From the NCBI GenBank assembly GCA_004369085.1, contig ML210267.1:1-64000 (forward strand): a stretch of 64,000 nucleotides of DNA, given 5' to 3'. Shown here piece after piece: positions 11,354-22,742 of this stretch. The translations under genes and the position numbers were made by a program. The notes under the pieces were generated by a model, which was not told where the DNA came from, searched no databases, and saw nothing but the letters and a program-made list of their open reading frames with translations. Source of the stretch: Coprinopsis marcescibilis. Lineage: Eukaryota > Basidiomycota > Agaricomycetes > Agaricales > Psathyrellaceae. Each line of letters opens with the position of its first letter. The stretch's first letter is position 1.

Positions 11354-12277
11354 TATAGCAAGAAAAGGCTTGTTGGAAGGTGAAGGTAAGGATTTGGGAG
11401 CGGGCAAGAGAAGGAACTGGCTGCTTGTACTATCTGAACCTCAAGACTTCGGGTTCTTATAGCGAGCCGCGATTATTGTTTAGGTGGGCCGTGGCAAAGC
11501 GGAAGAATTATCACTGCAAGTTTTTCCGTCTGATAAGGGTCGAGACAAGAAAGAGTCGCGCTGGGCGTTGCTCCCCGAAGGTATTGGATCAGGTCAGTTC
11601 AGGGCGGACAGATCATACCAATTATCTTGACCGTTACTTCGCTCTAACGCCCATGGTTTGCTTGTTGACGTGTGAATACCCCGTGACAACCGAGTCTTTA
11701 CAGACAATAGCCGAACCTTACAGTTTGGAAACAAACTCCCACTGGATTTATGAAGGATGTCTGGCTGTCCGTTGCCCAGGACAGTCTTTTTGTCTTTGCG
11801 AAGTGGAGATTGGCCGGAGTTTGGTACCTTATTATCTCCGCGAGGCCGAAAGGGGAAGTTGCCACGGCGCTTATGATTAGCCCTCGCCTTGGCTCTTTTT
11901 GTCTTTTTTGTCCTGTTAAGGATTACGAGAAGAATGTGCTGTGTTAGGCTGCGCCGGTAGTAAGAGCTGGTCCTTACGGACATGTGGGTGAATGGCGACA
12001 TCACATCGGTCATCCTGGTCGTACCTGAGCTGAGCAGAGTGTTCGCCGTACGCGAAAGTCAAGTGGACAAACGGATCTTGATATTGTTTGGATGAAAATT
12101 GAGTAAAAGCCGGTGTCTTGCTGTGTGCAAGGTGATAGCTAATTATCTAAAACTCGCAAATACCATCCATATCCCAATACCACCTGCACACACCACCCCG
12201 GCGCCCACCATACAGCTTACTTGCGGAACTTGGGAGATGCAAACGGACAATAAGGTATCGACTCTCGACTGCCAAGC
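11354..12277. other. Intergenic between pheromone gene 1 and the P450
   Basis: No exon is recognised in these 0.9 kb. The left part is the promoter side of pheromone gene 1 and the right part is the 3' flank of the P450. Confidence 0.45.
11456..11462 (-). promoter_or_regulatory. TATA-like box of pheromone gene 1
   Basis: CTATAAG on the minus strand lies about 105 nt upstream of the ATG at 11353, a usual distance in these short genes. Confidence 0.45.
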
Positions 12278-14486
12278 TCAAGCAGAGTCTGATTCTTGAA
12301 GATTACGGATCGTTCGCGCTACTTCCGCAGACCTCGGCGTGATAAAACTTTCAAACGGCACAGGACGCCTAAGTATCACCAATTGCAACCCCTGAGATTC
12401 TGTCTCGTTCTACGAGGTATGGACAGAGACACTCACGAGATAATTCCGCGATTGTACTCGGGCTTCACATCTACTGGCTTTCCATTCTCGTCCACCGGCT
12501 TCGAGATGCTGAATGCACTGAGGACCGACGCGATCGTCAAGAATAGCATGGACTCTGCAATGTGTGCTCCAGCGCACGTCCTTGATATGACATAACAATG
12601 TAAGATCTTGACACTCCGTGCGTCTAGAACAGAACTCGCACCTTCTTCCGAAGCCGAAAGCCATGGTACCAGGGTCCCGGACGAGCGGGTCAAACGCACC
12701 GTCCTTCAAGTACCTGTCTGGGTTAAATTCGTCCGGGTTAGGGTACACCTCTGGATTATGGAGCATCGCCCTACAATAGCAGACGATTTGTGATTGCGCC
12801 CTGAGCACGAGGATGGTAGTTTATGGACATACCAAACGTTGGGAATCACAATTGTTCCCTTAGGAATAAAGTATCCCTTGAAGATATCGTCACTCGTGGA
12901 CAGGTGTGGTATACCTACAGGGTTATGAGCACCGCACTATCCGCACAATTGGGGGTTGGATCCGTACCAATGGGAGTGGCAGGCCTCCAACTAGCGCACG
13001 GTTCGCGTCAGGCCAAATCGTTTGCGTGATATAGTCTGGTGAGACGCACCGAAGAACTTCTTTGACCATAGCGGAGATATATGGCAGGTCAGGCTCATCC
13101 TTTACTTCAGGAAGCCGTCCACCTAGCACGCGGTCGAGTTCCTCCTGCGCACGGCGTTGTACCTGAGGATAGCAAACCATTGCAAGGAAGAATGTCTGTA
13201 TAACAGAGGTAGTTGTATCCGAAGCGGCTATCCAGTAGTGCGATGTAAGTCTGCTTTGTGTCTCCAACAGGGTAAGCCAAACGATTTACCTGCAAATATC
13301 ATTCCTGCTGTATCTCTGATGACTTGTCGTTGGTGAGGAACATCTTTAGATGGATCCAATTTGTCAAATGCGGCCGAGACGAAATTCGGGCGCGCAGGGA
13401 TACCAGATGCCTGAATGACAGTGAAAGGCGTAAGCAAGTCAACGAGAAATGATAAACGGAGTCTTAGATATGGATATGCACATACAATTTTTGCTTCGAC
13501 GTCCTCAAACGGTCTATCGCGCATCTCCTCCATCATACCTTTCCATATCCTCGCCTTCTTTTGAAACCCGGCTCCGGGAAACCATTCTGGCACATAACGC
13601 AGTGCCGGGATAAAATCGACGAAGAAGGCTCCTGGAACGGCAGCGTCCGTTACAGCCTTGGTAGCAGCCGTTGCAACCTCAACATGAGGGTCATTATGAG
13701 CTTTGACGTTGAGGCCGTATCCGAGTGTAAGCGCCAGACCACCGACGACGCTATAGAAGCCCAAAGTGAGAAACAATGCAAAGCCGAGGCGGATCAAAGA
13801 CTAACTGGCGTGCATGTGTTAGGAAACCCTGAGGGTCGTCGAGCAGCCTTGCAAGGAGTCTGTTGACCTGTTCCTGCTCATATGGCTCGTAAATCCCCCT
13901 GTTCGAAGGGTGGAGATGCTGTTGGAACAGCTTCCTTCGCTCCCTCCAACTTTGGCCGTATGGCATGTTTGACATGACCCAATCCCATCCCATTCTGAGC
14001 GAAATAACTTTAGAACACGCGCGGCGCGTCCTTGGACAGTACTGGCCACGTACAAGTCGTTCATCATGATAGAACCAGGGCTTCAAAAGGTTAGCCTCGG
14101 AATACCGCTTAGATCGGACATTGCTCACCGACTGGAGTAGATAGCAGACCTTCCTTCGAACAGCTCGTTGGCCAACTCGATGGTATTCAGAACTACGATA
14201 GGGGTCCCGGCGGCGTCGATGTAATAGATATCAGAGCCTCCGATAATGCATCAGAATTGAGTTGGTAGTCAGTGCGGATGCACTCACCGAGCTCTTCAGC
14301 CCATTGCTGGAACACTCTCGCCTCGTTCTCAGTGGGAATCTCCAGCGCATGGCCCAAGAGGAAGCGAGCCGGTCTGCTGGGCGGGAGGCTGCACCCTTGC
14401 GCGCGCTGACGAAACTGCCATTTGCGAAACAGGATGTAGAGGGAAAGCGAGACGCCCAAGGCACCAACTGAGCTCGAGAGAAACAT
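12278..14486 (-). CDS. Cytochrome P450 monooxygenase (basidiomycete multi-intron type)
   Basis: This is a heme-thiolate monooxygenase anchored in the ER by the N-terminal helix GALGVSLSLYILF. Signatures in order: the I-helix AASDTTTS after MIFAG, the K-helix EVLR (ExxR), the PERF-region NPDEFNPDRY, and the heme loop FGFGRRTCAGAH, which satisfies FxxGxRxCxG. The heme loop is created only by splicing: the exon ends at AGAAG and the next begins at GACGTGC. The final exon, after an intron, ends FESFITPRSAEVARTIR with a TGA at 12280-12278. There are about nine or ten exons, typical of the expanded CYP families of wood- and litter-decay fungi. The substrate is unknown. It sits between two pheromone precursor genes on the same strand. 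Confidence 0.9.
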
Positions 14487-15179
14487 GAGAGGTCAAAAGA
14501 GAGAAAGGACTGTGACAGACATGAGGCTTTATGCGAACCGAGTACTAAGTTTGTACGTGGATATACAACTCCCGCACCCGAATCATGCCCGAATCATAGG
14601 TTTCATATAGAGAACAGTGCCAATTTAGAAACCATGCCTTGTGGCAGACGACGTGACAGATGCAATGTTCGTCGCCGACGCCGCCGGACTGCCGGCTTTA
14701 TGTTTGAGTTGGAGCCTTTTAGCGTTGAGGCGTCCGCTTACTTGCAGTATTTAGTACCGGTGGTCGATTGGGAGCGCTTATCACGACCTCCGTCCACAAT
14801 CATTTGTGGTACATGGAATGTTCAGCGTTTCAGTTAGTGTGCACCGCTAAAAGGTCACTCGGGTGGTCATTGACTAAGAAGCGCTGCAAATTCGGCAAGT
14901 TGCAGGATTATTCAAAGCTAACTACGTACGCATGACAGGGGAGAAGTACTACGGGGGTAAATCCAAAGCGTCTGCCCTACTTGGTACATCAATGACCAGA
15001 CTTCAGTTAATAAGTGGTTAAAATGGTGTCCTTGTGGTGATTATGTAGCTATTATGGTATTTAATTGCATGCTAAAATACAAAGGTTACCCATCCGGCGA
15101 CTTCACGGTCCAATCAAGATACACTTACGATGGTATGAGTATAATTGGACTAGCTCGGTCAAAGGCCTGCGCTCGGCGC
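14487..15179. other. Intergenic between the P450 and pheromone gene 2
   Basis: This is the promoter side of the P450 and the 3' flank of pheromone gene 2. No supported exon is seen. Confidence 0.45.
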
Positions 15180-15290
15180 TTAGGCGATGGTGCAGTAAGA
15201 GACGGCCCCCCTGGCTCGGTTCTCCTCGTCGGAGGGAACGGAGATAGTGACGTCAGCGACGGTGTTGGTGAAAGTGGTGAAAGAATCCAT
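15180..15290 (-). CDS. Mating pheromone precursor 2 (CaaX lipopeptide)
   Basis: One exon encodes 36 residues: N-terminus MDSFTTFTNT and C-terminus DEENRARGAVSYCTIA, a CaaX box (Cys-Thr-Ile-Ala). The last 13 residues up to the Cys are identical to those of precursor 1. Because aaX is removed during maturation, both genes should release the same lipopeptide. The DNA is also closely similar around the 3' half, so this is a recent duplication. A TATAAAA box lies on the minus strand at 15370-15376, 80 nt upstream. It is eight residues shorter than copy 1 in the pro-region. Confidence 0.9.
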   Translation of the reverse strand: MDSFTTFTNTVADVTISVPSDEENRARGAVSYCTIA

Positions 15291-15994
15291 TGAGAGTGAT
15301 TGTGGCTGGTGGAGAGACAGGAGGGATGTGTGAGTTTGTTGTGTTGAGAAACCAACCTCTGCAGGTCGTTTTATAGGTAGAATTGTATTATTGTTGGAAA
15401 CTGGACCCCTTGACATTGGCGGTTGCTGAGTGATACTTTCCAAGAAATGGAGAAAAAAACTCTGGAGTATGGCCAGGTTGTGAACAGTCCACGTTTTACG
15501 TACTCGGACGCCGTATAGGGACCTACGATTGAACAATAAAGATCCAAGCATGTTAATTGTCTCGATCAGGCGCGGCGATGGAACGAAAGGGTAGCTGGCT
15601 TATTATTTAGAGCCTCGTAGACCCCTTTTGTTTCTTGAAATATGCCGAGATATTTCTTAGTCAATAACAAGAAGGCTGGTTCCATGATTGTACTGAGCGT
15701 TTTGTCGAGGTCTACAGTCGGCGATTTTATCTTTTCGTTGCATCAGTCTACAGAACAGACGTTCTCGGCGCCGTTTCGATAGAGTTGGACGTAGAGTAGG
15801 ACTCAAAAGCGATGCGGATCGGGGATGTGTATTGAATCGATCGATAAGGATTTGATTACAGAAACGCGGCGGCCATGTTAGTGAACTTAAGCTTGGATCG
15901 TACCCAGAAGACCGGCCAGGTCCTATGTACTACGACAGAGAATGTGCATATCAGCTAATATAACGGTCAAAGTAACGGCAGATCCTGTAAGTAC
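15291..15994. other. Intergenic, promoter side of pheromone gene 2
   Basis: Apart from the TATA box nothing recognisable is seen. Confidence 0.4.
15370..15376 (-). promoter_or_regulatory. TATA box of pheromone gene 2
   Basis: TATAAAA on the minus strand lies 80 nt upstream of the start codon. Confidence 0.55.
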
Positions 15995-17235
15995 ATGCAT
16001 TCAAAGCCTGTCTGTTTTGAAGCCGACGAAAGAGATCGTCCAATAGGGAGACCTTTCGTGGTCCTTTCCAGGAGATTCTTTTCGAAGAAATCAGGCTTGG
16101 ATCCCCAAATCAAGAACAACCCGAGCCATACCACCTTGGTCCCGCACTTCTTTCAATCATTGAGAGATCGCCCTTTCTTGCCAAGTACATCAAGACCGTC
16201 TCAATCCAGGACGAATATTGGGGGTACACGACCAGCAATGGTCTCTACTCCCCAGGATGGTTCTGCCGAGACACAGTACTTCCTTGTGCCCTCACAAAGG
16301 ATTGAAAGATTCGAGCTAGCAGTAGACCTTCAGTACACGCTGTCCCAACCCCATTGGTGGTTAGCTTTGGGTGCTCTGCACCGGGAGGTGCAATTGAAGA
16401 TGTGCCAATCCCCATCGCTTACAGACTTGAGGTTGAATGGGGCTCCGACACGGCTCTCCTACGTTTGCCCCCCACCTTTGAAGCGCCTCGACCTCACGCA
16501 GACATTCAAAGTCATGGGTGACATGCTACCACAGGATTCAAGCCATCTGAAGCTGGAAGAGGCACTATATAAAAACCCTGTATCTGCCCTGTACATGGCG
16601 TTTCCGACAAGTTCAATGTCAGTCATCTGCAATCATTGGAGGTTACGCTCATGGAAGATTTCCGGCATGAGGTTGTGGCCCTCCACAAGTTGCTACAACG
16701 ATGTGGCTCCAATCTGCGCATTTTGTCTGTGGGGAAGGATCGCTGGCCGAGGGGTTAGTACATAGCTCATCTGCAAGAGACCTCTTCACTGATCAATACT
16801 GCTGTACGAAACATGTCGAAAGATTGGTGGGATGACTCTACAACAATCAACCTTACGATACAAGACCGATTGGAACAGATCGCGTTCGACTTTCAAGTTG
16901 ACCTCTGCCACGCAACTCCGGACCCCTGCTGCCGGCGTTCAAAATCCTGGAAACACTCCCGTCCTCATACTCGCTTCGGCGGATATTTCCTTGTCAACTT
17001 TTGGGGGTGGGATGAGGTGGTTGACTAGGATGGTCTGGTCTTTCCAAACGAAGGCTGGAGGCAGCAGTTCGAGGTGTCTTTAAGAGCCAAAATGGAGAGG
17101 CTGGAACGTGTTGACATCGAGTTCAAGATCGGCCTTGCAAGGAATGTCTCCTCTTACATTGTTGGGCGAATTCAACGCCGGATGGAAGCGTTCTTCTCGG
17201 GCCTGGCGGGAGTTCGTGCTGGGTGGATTGCATGA
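15995..17235 (+). pseudogene. Decayed F-box/LRR-like gene (or a gene with unresolved introns)
   Basis: Several open stretches in different frames look like pieces of one Agaricomycete F-box/LRR-type protein. About 16260-16580 has LTDLRLNGAPTRL and PPPLKRLDLTQTF. About 16600-16755 reads LQSLEVTLMEDFRHEV and LLQRCGSNLRILSVG in a second frame. About 16915-17020 has AFKILETLPSSYSLR in a third. About 17028-17235 is a clean final stretch (RAKMERLERVDIEFKIG) ending in TGA. No single set of good splice sites joins all of them, and no F-box itself is visible. It is most simply read as a frameshifted relic, but an intact multi-exon gene is not excluded. Confidence 0.4.
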
Positions 17236-17627
17236 AAGTTCTACTAGGTCGACGCCGACATCGGCCGATATATGGGCGTCTATGAATCAATGATTATGCC
17301 ATCCGGATCTGCAATTACATGCACCAAGAACGGATTTAGCGCCCTTGGTCTCCGTCAGAGCCTAGGAAACGCTATTCCGAGTCAATATGCACTCGGTATG
17401 CCGAGCTAGCTGTATATTCAAAAGCATCTACACATCCGAGCAAAGTGACTCAGTAGATCGTCATGATGTTTACCTCATCTACTGGCAGCAGATTGCACGT
17501 GGGTGATGGAGGCTGTGCGTGCCATGGAGACAAGATGCCGAAGGCAAGACAGGGGCGCAATGTCCGCTTCTGGTCTCTAATACAGTAACGGCCCTTGCAT
17601 GATTTCGAAGTTCTCACTCTATCTGCC
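17236..17627. other. Intergenic upstream of the MINDY gene
   Basis: Nothing recognisable apart from the presumed promoter of the plus-strand gene that follows. Confidence 0.4.
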
Positions 17628-19097
17628 ATGTCACAGGAAGCGCCGACCGTTGAATCATCTGTCTCTGACGTCTGGTATCTGAAGGAAGTCTGGTATGGAG
17701 TTAAGGATGCAAGAAAGCCCTACAGAATCATCACGCAGAACTTCAATGGGTAGGTCGCGGTTGACTTACTATTACCGTCACTGCGGTGCATATGTTGACG
17801 ATCTCTTTCTAGACCATGTTCGTTTATCGCAATATGTATGTGAACCTTCGGAATAATGAGATCAATTCCCCTGACTATAGTTCTTCCAAGGCAATATCCT
17901 TATACTCAGAGGAAATATTGCAATTGAACCGCCAGAGAGGAGGACAGTCTCATACGAATTTCTCTCGCACTTGGTTGCCGAATACCTGCTACTTTGCTCT
18001 CCGGATGTCGACGTGTCTGCAGCACTGTCGATAATGCCCCTAACCCAGAGTACGTCGTACAATCATCTTCATAGACCTCTCTAAAGCGGGCCTGCGCGGC
18101 GTACAACAGAGGGCATGGACTTGAACCCCGTCTTCACGTCATCCACGGAATTTCGGCCATCAGGACTAGGCGGCGAGCTCAAACTGTTCGAACAGGTTGG
18201 GATCAGGCTGGTGCATGGATGGCTAGTGGACCCCGGTAGCCAAGAAGCAAACGCACTCGAACGCGCCCCTGACTACGACACCGCCGTCTCGCTCATTGCG
18301 GAGGTCGACCACCTTACCCACGGCAAGTTTGTGGTGGAGGAAGTCAATGGCACCGATCCTGCTGCCGCCTCTGGCTCGTCTTCATCATCCGCACCAGCGG
18401 GTTCGTCCAGCCTTACGAAGGAACAGCATGATAAAATTGCCGATGGTGCGTCCCCTCAATTACCAAACCCACAACCGCATTCTCACTACCACGTTGCCGC
18501 AGCTATCGCAGTCAAAGACTTTCTTGAGCACTCACAGTCCCAGCTCACTTACCACGGACTCTTCCAGCTCGTAGCCGAGCTCGAGCCCAACGCACTCGTT
18601 GCTCTCTTCCGAAATTCTCACTTGTCAGTGCTCCTGAAGGTAGAAGACGAGAATGGGCCCGCACTATACACGCTCGTGACGGACCAGGTCTTCCTTCGCG
18701 AGTCGTCTGTTGTCTGGGAGCGCTTAGAGGACATTGACGGCGGGTGGTCGACTTTCGTTGACTCCGAATTCATCAAGGCAAGTCCTGCTGGAGGGGACTT
18801 TGCCGGACAGACTGCGGAGGATGCGTTGAAGGCGTTGGAAATCTTGGAGCAGCAGTATGAGAGTCAAGGGGATCATGTAGAGTAAGTCATGTCCACGAAC
18901 GCATCCCGTGTTGTTGCTCACTTTCAAGCCTACACAGTCGCGCGTTGGCTCAGCAACTGCAAGCTGAAGAGGACTACCTAGCTCGTCGGGCACACGAAGA
19001 AAGGTTGAATCGCAAGCAAGGGAAGCGCACGAAACATCAAGAGTCAGGGGAAGAGGTAAAGAAGGAGAAGAAGAAGAAGGATTGTATCATCATGTAG
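17628..19097 (+). CDS. MINDY-family (FAM63/DUF544) deubiquitinase with a polybasic CaaX tail
   Basis: MINDY enzymes are cysteine proteases that trim K48-linked polyubiquitin. Exons are 17628-17749, 17813-17835, 17891-18049, 18110-18445, 18503-18881 and 18938-19097, giving 392 residues. The start has VWYLKEVWYG and the catalytic QNFNGPCSFIAICNILILRG, with Gln and Cys in the expected oxyanion and nucleophile positions. Then come DVSAALSIMPLTQKGMDLNP, FEQVGIRLVHGWLVDP, FLEHSQSQLTYHGL, LVALFRNSHLSVLLK (the catalytic His region) and VTDQVFLRE, all family hallmarks. The 57-nt stretch 18446-18502 could be retained because it is in frame, but reads like an intron. The protein ends KKEKKKKDCIIM: a lysine-rich stretch plus Cys-Ile-Ile-Met, which looks like a prenylation signal for membrane attachment. 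Confidence 0.9.
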
Positions 19098-19477
19098 ACT
19101 TTTACTTGTCCTGCTTGGTATTATTTATTGAGGGTTTTATTATATACCATGTGTACTTGCTGTTGCTACCGTTGATTAGATACTGCGTATGTAGGTGGTT
19201 TCTAGAGAGATCGGACAATAATTGACACTCTTAACAGTTCGTGGTGGAAAACGTAAGTGAAGGAGTGTGGTGTGAAAGCCAGTTCAGCAAGAGTGAGCAG
19301 TGATAAGAGATAGTCGTAAAGCAATCGAATAAGAAAACAGAGGGCAGTAGAGATAAAAGACTATTGAATGGGAGAGGGAACGCAACCTGAGATATCCAAA
19401 ACTATCGGCCTCCACGTTTGGCCGGGCCCTTCCAATGATACGATGCCCTCCAGGAAAAAGAGCTCAACCGCAGGGCC
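19098..19477. other. Convergent intergenic region
   Basis: 3' flanks of the MINDY gene and of the minus-strand repeat-protein gene; nothing else is seen. Confidence 0.45.
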
Positions 19478-22235
19478 CTACACCGGACCATCAGCGTTGC
19501 CCCCTTTTCTTTTTTTGGAAAAAATGAAACATACCCGAATCCCCCCTTTGGTGTGTTCATCGAAAAAGAGACGGCACCTCTTCGCAATGGCCATGCCAAG
19601 GGCGTGTTGAGCGATCGACACGCCCTTGAGCCGGATCGGAATCGTGACGGTGCGTTTTATTTTTGGCAAAACACCGTCGTCCCACCAGAGGACCAGCTGG
19701 ATAGAATCATAAGGTAGATACTCGAGCGGCCTCGTGTTCCAATTCAGAAACATAATATTGCCAGTTGTAGCACACGAATTAAGCCGCAGTGGGACCCCAG
19801 TCGGATCCCTCCAACGGTCAGATCGACCACTCGAACCAACGCTCAAGTCCCATGCGGTGAATATGATACAGGATGGCACCAGGTTCACACTAGATGATCC
19901 ATTAGCCATGTTGTAATATATGAAGTGACTGGCAGCATACATATCCATATCATCCCTGGTTAAGTCTATGACTTTGGTTGAAGGCTCGTCAGCTAAACCA
20001 CCATTGTCGGAAGACTAGAATTCAGATTCGTTAGAATACAAAATACAGAGAAGTAGGGTAGCTGCTCACATTGCGCGAGCTTGAGCTCGTCTTTGATTGT
20101 TTCTTTGCCCCCTGGTTCCACGCTGGATGCAGCATTTCAACGTTTACTAGCACTGCACATGGCTTGGCTTTCCTTGGGACCTTGGGCGGTGTCGGAGGCT
20201 GAATGGTGAAACCATACGTGGCACGCTGGTGTGTTTCGGGAGCAAAACTAGGAGGATCCTGTTGGGGAGTCCTCAGAAGGGGGAAGCAACCGGTACTAGT
20301 AGGAGTGGTGGGAGTGGCGACAGTGCAATCAGTGAGTGAGCCCAATATTGGCGGCGGATAAATGGTCAGATCATGTGCTTTTGGCCCTAGAATGAGCGCT
20401 GCTGGCTGCCTATTTCGTCCAGTGGCGACTGGTGACGTAATTTCAGGACGATTAAGGAGTGCTTTTAGTGGAGGTACCGGACTGAGAGGAAAAGGTTTGA
20501 TGCGAGGGTTGCCGCGAATATGCAGTCCCGGAGGCGGAAAATCTGGGAAGTCAGGGGAATGCCACGCTGCGTGTGGTTGCCGATCATACGAGGATGAATT
20601 TTGTGGTGTAGATATGTGCAGAGTCGAAAAGTTGCTGTTAAATGGTGTGGACGAGGTTGCAGGGACATATTCCTGTGCGCGTGGATTCAACCCTGGATTG
20701 CCAGGGTTGAATAGAGTACGGGTTGGAGGCTTTGGATTGCTCCAGGGAGCAATTTGCGGCGTGCTTGCAAATGGGCCGATGGATGTGGTTACGTGGCGCG
20801 CCTGTTGCTGAGTTGGATATCGTTCAAGCGTACCGAACCCCTGAGGGCGTTCAGTTGTAGCTGTGCCTGTCGTAAATTGTGCGTTCACCGAGCCATATGT
20901 ATGAGAATGGTTCTCATCGTGCGTGACCGATCCTCTGGTAGAGTGGGGAGGAGGCCACGCCGCGTGTGGTTGCCGATCATAGTACGAGGATGAATTTTGT
21001 GGTGTAGATATGTGCGGAGTCGAAAGGTTGCTGTTAAATGGTGTGGACGAGGTTGCAGGGACATATTCCTGTGCGCGTGGATTCAACCCTGGACTGCCAG
21101 GATTGGATAGAGTACGGGTTGGTGGCTTTGGATTGCGCAGGGAAGCAATTGGCGGTGTACTTGCAAAGGAACCAAAGGATATGGTTGCATGGCGAATCTG
21201 TCGCCGAGGTACACATCCTTCGACCGTAACGAACCCCTGAGGGGAGAGGGCTCTATGGCGTTCAGTTGTTGCTGCGCCTGTCCCAAATTGTGCGTTCACT
21301 GAGCCATATGTATGAGAATGGTTCTCATCGTGCGTGACCGATCCTCCCGGAGAGTAAGGAGTAGGCCACGCCGCGTGTGATTTCCGATCATACGAAGATG
21401 AATTTCGTGGTGTAGATATGTGCGGAGTCGAAAGGTTGCTGTTAAATGGTGTGGACGAGGTTGCAGGGACATATTCCTGTGCGCGTGGGACCAACCCTGG
21501 ACTGCCTGGGATGGATAGAGTACGGGTTTGTGGGTTTGGATTGCGCCAGGGAGCAATTGGCGGTGTGCTTGCAAACGAACCAAAGGACATGGTTCCATGG
21601 CGAACCTGTCGCAGACGTTCACATCCTTCGACCGTAACGAACCCCTGAGGGCATAGGGCTGCATGGCGTTCAGTCGCTGCTATGTCTATCCTAAATTGTG
21701 CGTTAAATGAGCCGTAGGTAAGAGAATGATTCTCCTCGTGCGTGACCGATCCCCCAGCGACTTGCATACGATTCGGTCTCTCTGTAGGAAGCCCGTGAAG
21801 AGGTATGGTTTGGTTTTGCCTGGAGAACTAGAGCATTCTGAGCTGTAAGCTTGCGGAAACTAATAGGGAGGACATTACTGTTCGGGGATGATGGCATGCA
21901 TTGCCAGGCTTCACAATGATCAGACATGGAAGCACTTTACGCTTCGTAGAGAACTAGTACTCACATAGAACATCGAATGAAGGATTCTGCAAAAGAAACG
22001 ACAGGTCAAATGCCACAAAGTACGAGAGGGATGAGTTTATGGTTGGTCGAGTAGCGACCAACTCTTTATAGAGCGACCTAAGCCACACCGAAAACAAACC
22101 AGCTATCGCCACCCATAACCTGAGCAACGCCACCCGTGGTTTACGATCACTCTTGGTGGACGAATACCCCAGGTCCAAAAAGAACAGTAGTGATGTGGCA
22201 AAAATGAATTGAATAGGTGCTATCTTAGGCGGCAT
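19478..22235 (-). CDS. Protein with three long tandem repeats behind an N-terminal membrane segment
   Basis: The best model starts at 22235 (MPPKIAPIQFIF) with two hydrophobic stretches (SLLFFLDLGY; LLRLWVAIAGLFSVWL). It then splices to the frame reading WQCMPSSPNSN near 21905 and, after a further poorly resolved junction, enters an open frame at 20040-21767. That frame holds three repeats of about 136 residues, each starting GSVTHxENH and containing SFASTPPIA and AQEYVPATSSTPFNSN, and then a Pro-rich segment. After an intron near 19990-20070 the last exon (to 19478) continues SSDNGGLADEPSTKVIDLT and a folded-looking domain with LNWNTRPLEYLPYDSIQLVLWW. I know no family match. The second exon junction and therefore the link to the membrane segment are uncertain. 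Confidence 0.55.
20541..21760. repeat. Three direct repeats of about 405-408 bp within a coding sequence
   Basis: Near-identical blocks recur at about 20.53-20.94, 20.94-21.35 and 21.35-21.75 kb; for instance the string CGTGCGTGACCGATCC appears once per unit, near 20920, 21330 and 21740. Lengths are multiples of three and the frame is kept. Confidence 0.85.
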
Positions 22236-22310
22236 AGATACACGGGCTGTGTCTGTAAAAGAGTACTTAAGACCATGGTGGTAGGTCATTCGAAGGCAGA
22301 CGCACCAACT

Positions 22311-22742
22311 TTAAATGTTCAAAAAGGAGTCCGTTCTATTAGAAACTACCTTATATCCTCGAAGAGCTTTCCTGTCCTGACGCATCTGCTGCTTGGTTTT
22401 GACTAAGTGATCTGGCACATTTTCTACTTCCACCAGCTCCTTTACGGCTAAGATTTTACCAGCTGCTTCTGGTGTGTGACGGTGATATACTGTTTGGAAT
22501 CGTCGGTGGAAGCCAAGTGCCAGCAATGTTCCCTTCTTCTTGTCCCCGAGAGAAATGGCAGAACGCTTGAGGGTGACTTTGAAATGGGTGCCAGGGGAGT
22601 TTTCCGACCCCTCGGATGGTGCTGGTGCTGTGTCTGCCTTGACTGCTGATGAGGTGGCCAGGGTCCTCACAGCTGTTCGCTGGACAGCATAACGAGTAGA
22701 CACGAAGCCTTTCGCGGCGGAGTGAGCTAGGATCCCTGACAT
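22311..22742 (-). CDS. Mitochondrial large-subunit ribosomal protein uL30m (MRPL33-type)
   Basis: The single exon encodes 143 residues. A basic, Ser/Thr/Ala-rich presequence (GFVSTRYAVQRTAVRTLATSS) gives way to the uL30 fold: FKVTLKRSAISLGDKKK, LLALGFHRRFQTVYHRHTPE, AAGKILAVKELVEVENVP. A short C-terminal extension (QMRQDRKALRGYKVV) follows. The start at 22742 (MSGILAH) is preferred to the upstream in-frame Met at 22781, because it gives a typical import signal. It acts in the mitochondrial ribosome. It shares a divergent promoter region with the F-box gene at 23171. Confidence 0.85.
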   Translation of the reverse strand: MSGILAHSAAKGFVSTRYAVQRTAVRTLATSSAVKADTAPAPSEGSENSPGTHFKVTLKRSAISLGDKKKGTLLALGFHRRFQTVYHRHTPEAAGKILAVKELVEVENVPDHLVKTKQQMRQDRKALRGYKVVSNRTDSFLNI

